From: Prinia subflava
Taxonomy: Eukaryota > Chordata > Aves > Passeriformes > Cisticolidae
Assembly: GCF_021018805.1 (NCBI RefSeq)
Contig: NC_086247.1
Location: 3,851,230 to 3,915,229 of the forward strand
Length of the DNA stretch: 64,000 nucleotides
Direction: 5' to 3'
A program made the position numbers and the translations under genes. The notes beneath the pieces are model-generated. The model did not search any database, was not told the origin of the DNA, and worked only from the letters and a program-made list of their open reading frames with translations. Below are positions 58,314 through 64,000 of this stretch, in pieces (position 1 is the stretch's first letter; each line of letters begins with the position of its first letter).

Positions 58314-60777
58314 CTATAGAAAACAAACAACAAACAAACACTAGGTTTACACACATCCTGATATGTGGGGTAGTTTCATAATTTTTAACCCTCTACCCCT
58401 AAAATTGTGGATTTAGAATATATTTTTCTGCTTCCTAAATAATTGATTTTTCCTTTTAAGTTTTTGTTATATGCATGTTAATGCAAAGAAAATTGGCATT
58501 TTTAGCAGGCAAGGAATCCTTCATCATTCAAAATGCCTCATAGCAGTATTATGCCTTTGGCAAAAGAAACTAACACGTATCAAATAACATATTTCCTCCT
58601 TTTCAGTGTTAAGATATACTTAAGGTATACTTAAAATAAACACTGGCAATCAGAGAAACCAGGCAATAAACAAATGAAAAGAAACAGAAACAGCTGAGCC
58701 TCTTAGATAAGTCTTTGTTCAATCTCAGGAAAAGCTTCCTTTCAACTCAGAATAAATAACGTGTACCAAAAAAAACCCTAAACAACACAAACACTTTCAC
58801 AAGACAACACTTAACTTCATAAGGCAATTAACAAAGCACAATTAAAACTACAATCATTGTTACAAGAAATACAACTTTAGGACACTGAAGCCATGAGAAT
58901 TCCTCCATACACTGATGACTCAGTGGAACAGGCATCCCAAGAGCATGTATGAAATTGTAACATTTTTCACAAGCAGCTTTGCAAAGTACGACTGGCCTGA
59001 AAGCCCTCACTGCCCTGCAATGAAAAATTGAGGAGGAAGTGACTAGAGAGATTTCCTCGTACTTGGGAACACTTTTTGCATTCTTGACCACATAGTAGAG
59101 CCAAGTAGCTGCATTTCCAATTACTTCATTTCAATTTTAATTCTTCCTGCAAGGTCAAAAAAAAACAAGTAAAAGCTTTGTTTAACCAACGGATATTTGG
59201 AAACAGGAAAGGCAAGCCCTGCTGTGGTAAAAAGTTGTTTCGTTTTCAACTTTTTGCAAACATCTTCAAAGTCAGATGAGGTGAAGCATACATGCTGCTT
59301 TTATCAGCAGATATGATGCAAGATGCTCCTTGAGAACCGGTGCTGGCCTCACCCATCATTTCCCTATTTTTTTTCTCAATAGATACAACATAGAAAGCTC
59401 TGTTGCCAATCTTCCACTGTCCAGGTTTTGAGACAGAAGTCTCAGCTCTTACGTCCCAGCATACATCTACTAATAGGTTTTTTTCCACATTTGAGCATCA
59501 TAGGAAAAATGTGAAGGAATACTTCATGATATATTAGTTATGGTATCTTAAATTCCATAAACTACACTGTATTTATAATAGGATACTCTAAAGAAACTAC
59601 TTCACTAAAAATAAGAAGTGAAAAATCACACTTTTAACGAACAAAGAGCCTGAACTAGAAGTAAATTGGAGTGGAAAAGAAAAGTTCAGGTGAGTATCCA
59701 GTGGGATAGTCAAAAGATAGCAATGACTTTAAAAAGTGCATCACAAATTGGGGTACTGAGAGCCACATCCTCACATGCTAAGAACTTCAAGTGTTGGCAC
59801 TTGAACTTCCTTAGCTGGCAGCTGAAAAAGGCAGTGAAGAAACTGGAAACACAGATAAATTCACCATGATCACCCTCAAACTAACATGCAGCTAAACATT
59901 TCAGGAGGAAATTAAGAATTAAGGCTCAGCCCTGAGGCTGTTATGCAAGAAAAACACAGACATACTCCAATAGCAGCAATCCCAGCTTGGCAGATTTGCC
60001 CCGCTGAGGTTTTCATACAGAAAAGCTTTGACAGGGCAATCCCTGACTTACACTGAGGCATCTCTGTGCTCCAAAGTGCTGGATGGCAGCCAGGGATTTA
60101 ATGGCCTCACAGCCTAACAGCTCCTGAAATGGCAGATCCTTGATGTCTTGAACTACTACAGAGACATTAAACATCATTTTCCCCCACAGAACAGCACTGT
60201 CAGCACTGTCACTGACCCACTGACTCAGTCTGCAGCATTTGAGTCAGCTCATATTAATGTCTTGGCCAAAGTCACATTTTCTTACTCCTTGAGTTCAGGG
60301 ATAGTGAAAAGGCAGCAACAGAACAATTTTCACCTGTTTCTGCTCTTCTTTGAACCTTTTAGCTTTTCTGCTGCTACTGTTACTTCTGCACTTTGAAATC
60401 CTTCCCTTTTGTAGCTTCTTGCTCACAAATCTCCTTGCATCATACACAGCTTCTTACAAACTGAAGTGGGGGTTTTATTTCATCCCCATTTGCTGACTGT
60501 GTTCCTGTAACAGCGCTGCTGAAAAGGACACCAACACAAGACAGACTTTTACAATGCCTGCACTATTTAGACACCAACAGTAGTGTGTTGAAACCACAAA
60601 TGAGAGCATGACTTCAGCTGTCTGGTGCTTCCTTGACCTCATTCTCCTCTTCCCATCATTGAAGAAGTTAATTTCACTTTGAATGTCATGAAAGAACTGG
60701 TTTCCTTAACAAATAATTAGGCAGGGGAAGTACGAAGCCTCAGAAAAATTAGATTGGGCAAGATAATTAAGTTGTAG

Positions 60778-61045
60778 TAATAGGACAAAACGGAATTGGT
60801 TTAAATCAACAGAGGGCAGGTTTAGATTAGATATTATGAAGACATTCTTTATTGTGAGGGTGGTGAGACACTGGAACAGGCTGCCCAGAGAAGCTGTGGA
60901 TATCCCATCTCTGGAAGTGTCCAAAGTCAGGCTGGATGGAGCTCTGAGCAACCTGGCTTAGTGGAAGGTGTTCCTGCACCACGGCAGGGGTGTGGGAACT
61001 GGGTGATCTTTAAGATCCCTTCCAACCCAAACAATTGGAGGATGA
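60778..61045 (+). mobile_element. CR1 LINE 3'-end copy
   Basis: GGCAGGTTTAGATTAGATAT, then GTGAGGGTGGTGAGACACTG, CTGCCCAGAGAAGCTGTGGA and CCCTTCCAACCCAAACAATT, is plus-oriented CR1 tail sequence. Confidence 0.9.
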
Positions 61046-61365
61046 TCTCTGCAGATTCTTGTGCAAGTCTTTGCTCAAACTAATGATTAGGTCTGGTTGC
61101 ATTGGGTTTCATCCAGTCAAGTTTCAGAGGTCCCTTTGGAAGGAGATTCCTCCTCCCTTATGCCCCAGCCCTCAGCACAGCTTCTTCTGGTCTCACTCTT
61201 GTTTGGCAGCAGTCCCCCAGTATAAAGGTACCCAAATGTGGGACAGTATTCCAGATGGGAACTCAAGGGTTTTGAGTAATAACAGTAACAGCAGTAATCC
61301 CTTCCCTTTGCCTGTGAGCCACAGTCCTGATGATGCAGACCATTAAACAGTTACTCTTCAAACAA

Positions 61366-62110
61366 ACACACAGGGACTTGGGTTGGGAGGGACCTTAAAT
61401 TATCATCTCATTTGAATCCTCCTGCCATGGGCAGGGGCATCTTCCACTAGAACAAGCCACCTAAAGCCCCACCCAACCTGGCCTTGAACACTTCCAGGGC
61501 TGGTGCATCCACAACTTCCCTGAGCAACCTGTGCCAGTGCCTCACCACCCTCACAGTAAAATTCTCCCTAATATGTAAACTAACCCTGCCCTCTGTCAGT
61601 TGAAGCTGCTTGACCCTGTTCTATCCCTCCATACCCTTGTCCATACCCGCTCCAGCTCTCCTGGAGCCCCTTGAGTACTGAAAGTCTGCAATAATGTGAC
61701 CCCAGAGCCTTCTCCACGCCAAACAGCCTCAACTCTCTCAGCCTTTCCTCATATGACAGGTGCTCCTCTAATAATCTTTGTGGCCCTCCCCTGGACCCAA
61801 TCCCAAGAGCTCCATGTCTTTCCTGTCCTTAGGACTCCAGAGCTGGATTAGCACTCCAGGCAGAGCAGAGGGGCCAAATCTTCTCCCTCACCTGCTGCCC
61901 ACACTGCTTTGGATGCAGCCCAGGACATGTTTGACTTTCTGGGCTGCAAGTGCACATGGCCAGGGCATGTCCAACCTCTCATCCACCAGCACTCTCAAGT
62001 CCTTCTTGGCAGGGCTCCCTGCATCACCCAGTCTGTACCAACAGGAGGGACTGCCCTGACTTAGGTGCAGCACCTTGTGCTTGGCTTGGATGATTCCCAG
62101 GGCTCCCATG
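61366..62110 (-). mobile_element. CR1 LINE, long 3' portion with readable reverse-transcriptase C-terminus
   Basis: The plus strand is the complement of a CR1 tail (GGGTTGGGAGGGACCTTAAA; CCACCCAACCTGGCCTTGAA; TGCCTCACCACCCTCACAGT). The minus strand at about 62100-61888 still reads KHKVLHLSQGSPSCWYRLG and CALAAQKVKHVLGCIQSSV, the C-terminal part of the CR1 ORF2 reverse transcriptase. It is 5' truncated. Confidence 0.9.
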
Positions 62111-64000
62111 GATTCACTTCTAGAGCTTTTCCAGGTGATTTTTACTGTCACAAGCACACACTGCTGACTGATGCTCAATCTGACCACACCTCATTTCTTT
62201 CCGGCACCTTGACAGCCAGGGAGGTGTTACAAGCAGGAAAATTTGTTTTGGTAGTTATGTCTGCATCAGCAAGGCCAGACAAGCTCTGTACCACTGACTG
62301 TGGTGGGCAGATACAGAACCCACCGATGGAACCTGTCAAACATCAGAGACATGTCATGGACAGCTTTCACATGCTTGCCAAACCAAAACCCGGCTTTATA
62401 GCTGTAGGTAACTTAGGGGAAAGAAGCATCACTTCTGTACGTTTCATTCTTTAAAAATACACACTTCTAGTGCTAAGAAAGAAATCTCTAGCTAAAAATA
62501 GCAGCCTTTGATCTTTTCAGATTGAAATCTCGGAGTGACGGTTTTCTTGGCAATAAGGATAAGCAATGGATGACAGCCCAGAAATTTCTGTCCAGGACCT
62601 TCACTGGAAAACTGCTTTTTTTTTTCCTGGAGTCCCCATAAACAGCAGGTCATCATATAAAACATTTCTTACCATGGGGTTTGGGTTATATCATAGTCCC
62701 ATTGACTTCATATGCTTTATCACTCCATGTTTCAGTACAGTTAAGAATACACCAACACACTGTGAAGATCACGATTTGAAGCACTATCAGGATTTCACTA
62801 CTTTCATTTGGAATGTTATCATCTCTCAGTAACATCTTTTCTTTCTATAGTCATTAAAATTAGCCCTAAAAACATACTCTTCTCATGTAGATAGTGCTGC
62901 AGAAGGAAAAGGAAGTGGAGTAAATCTGTAAGTTTGCCCTAAGACAGTGACTGAAATCCCATTGATGCAACAGCTTGCAGGGACTTTAATGAAGTTCATA
63001 CTGACACGAGAAGGGACTACTTTCTCTTCTGATATCTTTTTGTATCTTGAGCAAAGAAACAATTCGGAACCTGCAGCGTGATCAAAATATCAGAATGGCT
63101 TCTGCTTTCAAGAGCCGATTTCTTATCTGTTGCTCCACAGGGTTTTTTCAGAAAGCAGTGAGAACTAAGCAAACTGGAATGAATAAGAATTTCCCCTTCC
63201 TTTGGGTTCACTTCTCACACTTCTGATAAAACACCATGTACACACCGATTTCACAAGTCTAGTGCTGACATTTAGGAACTATTTTCCCGTTCTGAAGGTA
63301 CACATGAATGAGATCCTGGAATGTGCACCTCTACTCGGCTGTTATCACTTAAGAAGCTGACATCAGCAAAAGCCGTCTCCTGAGCGAGTGAACAAGCAAC
63401 AAGCCCAACAAAGACTTCTTTATCTAATGCTATTAGAGCGCAATCAAATTCAAGTTCAAGCAGAGCAATTGAGATCCCTGGGAGCTGTCTGGCTTTTTTT
63501 GCACGTGCTGGCACCACAGCTCTTCCGTAGGTATGGAACAAACCCCTCAGCACGCTTGAACCAAGCAGAACCAGGAGGGGGAGGGTTGTCATTGTGAGCC
63601 CACAAGCGAATAATTATAAACAAATTATAAACCACGTATTCAAAGCAGTAACCGACCCGTCAGCCCCTGCCGTATCCAAGTGGTTCGGGTTACGCCAAAC
63701 TCAGAGCACTTGAGCTCACGGGGTTTTAGATCTCGTGTTTTCCTGAGGACACAAGTCACCAGCCTTTATTCTTTTGCTTTTCTTTCCAGCGGAGGACAGG
63801 ACGTGGAGTAACACCCAGTAAAGAACGCATCGTTAAGCGTTTTGCTGTCTCTGCTTATCTAAACCTACAGTGAGCTCTCCATCTAAACTCGGACCTTCGG
63901 AAAAGTGCAGCTACCTCACACCGCTACCAAATTCTCCCTGGTCTGCTGACGTTTGCCTGTCAAAACAACTTTCTGTTGGGATATTTCAGCTCCTTGCGAG

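Larger units (their letters stand above)
58314..64000. other. DENND3 5' intron or upstream DNA, no exon recognised
   Basis: The DENND3 start exon (about 33 codons ending in phase 0) was not found here. The stretch holds two CR1 copies (60778-61045 plus, 61366-62110 minus). CpG dinucleotides become more frequent after about 63600, which may mean the DENND3 promoter lies just beyond the right edge. The 106-codon minus-strand open frame at 63592-63272 has no recognisable domain. Confidence 0.6.

Noticed and set aside
63272..63592. 106-codon minus-strand frame near the right edge as a DENND3 start exon
   Set aside because: It is not DENN-like, is far longer than the roughly 33 codons expected, and I found no donor in the right phase.
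1..64000. CRISPR arrays, operons, phage or bacterial defence systems, tRNA or rRNA genes
   Set aside because: The window is vertebrate nuclear DNA; I saw no spaced direct-repeat array, and no tRNA B-box in a plausible cloverleaf context.

Overview
This window is animal nuclear DNA and very probably avian. It holds two intron-split genes with canonical GT-AG splice sites and no bacterial-style operons. Several degenerate CR1 LINE copies (the dominant interspersed repeat of birds and other sauropsids) lie between and inside the genes, and both genes are compact. The gene order matches human 8q24.3, where SLC45A4 and DENND3 are neighbours pointing at each other.

Layout. Positions 1-16002 are intron and upstream sequence of SLC45A4 with no recognised exon. 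They contain one CR1 fragment, an AT-rich tract, an antisense coding-like remnant at the very left edge, and a CpG-bearing patch with a TTACGTAA site near 5.88 kb. Positions 16003-22549 (+) hold six coding exons of SLC45A4, a 12-helix MFS/SLC45 transporter; only the N-terminal piece (about 80 residues, including helix 1) is missing. A long AT-rich 3' UTR runs to a poly(A) signal near 28272. Positions about 28.3-32.4 kb are the tail-to-tail intergenic gap, GC-richer and containing a long CR1 copy. Positions 32.4-58.3 kb (-) hold 22 coding exons of DENND3, which join in frame into 1241 codons plus a stop. About 33 N-terminal residues, probably one exon, lie beyond what I can find. Positions 58.3-64 kb are 5' intron or upstream DNA with two CR1 copies whose 3' ends face each other, and CpG density rises at the right edge.

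Function. SLC45A4 is a proton-coupled membrane transporter of the sucrose-transporter-like SLC45 family, more recently linked to polyamine transport. DENND3 is a Rab12 guanine-nucleotide exchange factor with an N-terminal DENN module, a central PH-like segment and a C-terminal WD40 propeller. It is known to be activated by ULK1 during starvation-induced autophagy, and both mapped ULK1-site serines are present here with the same spacing. The two genes are neighbours, not a pathway unit. I found no convincing new biological system. The most useful oddities are a CR1 copy ending about 25-30 bases before an SLC45A4 splice acceptor, the unidentified antisense remnant at the left edge, and a 22-copy CATCC satellite in a DENND3 intron.
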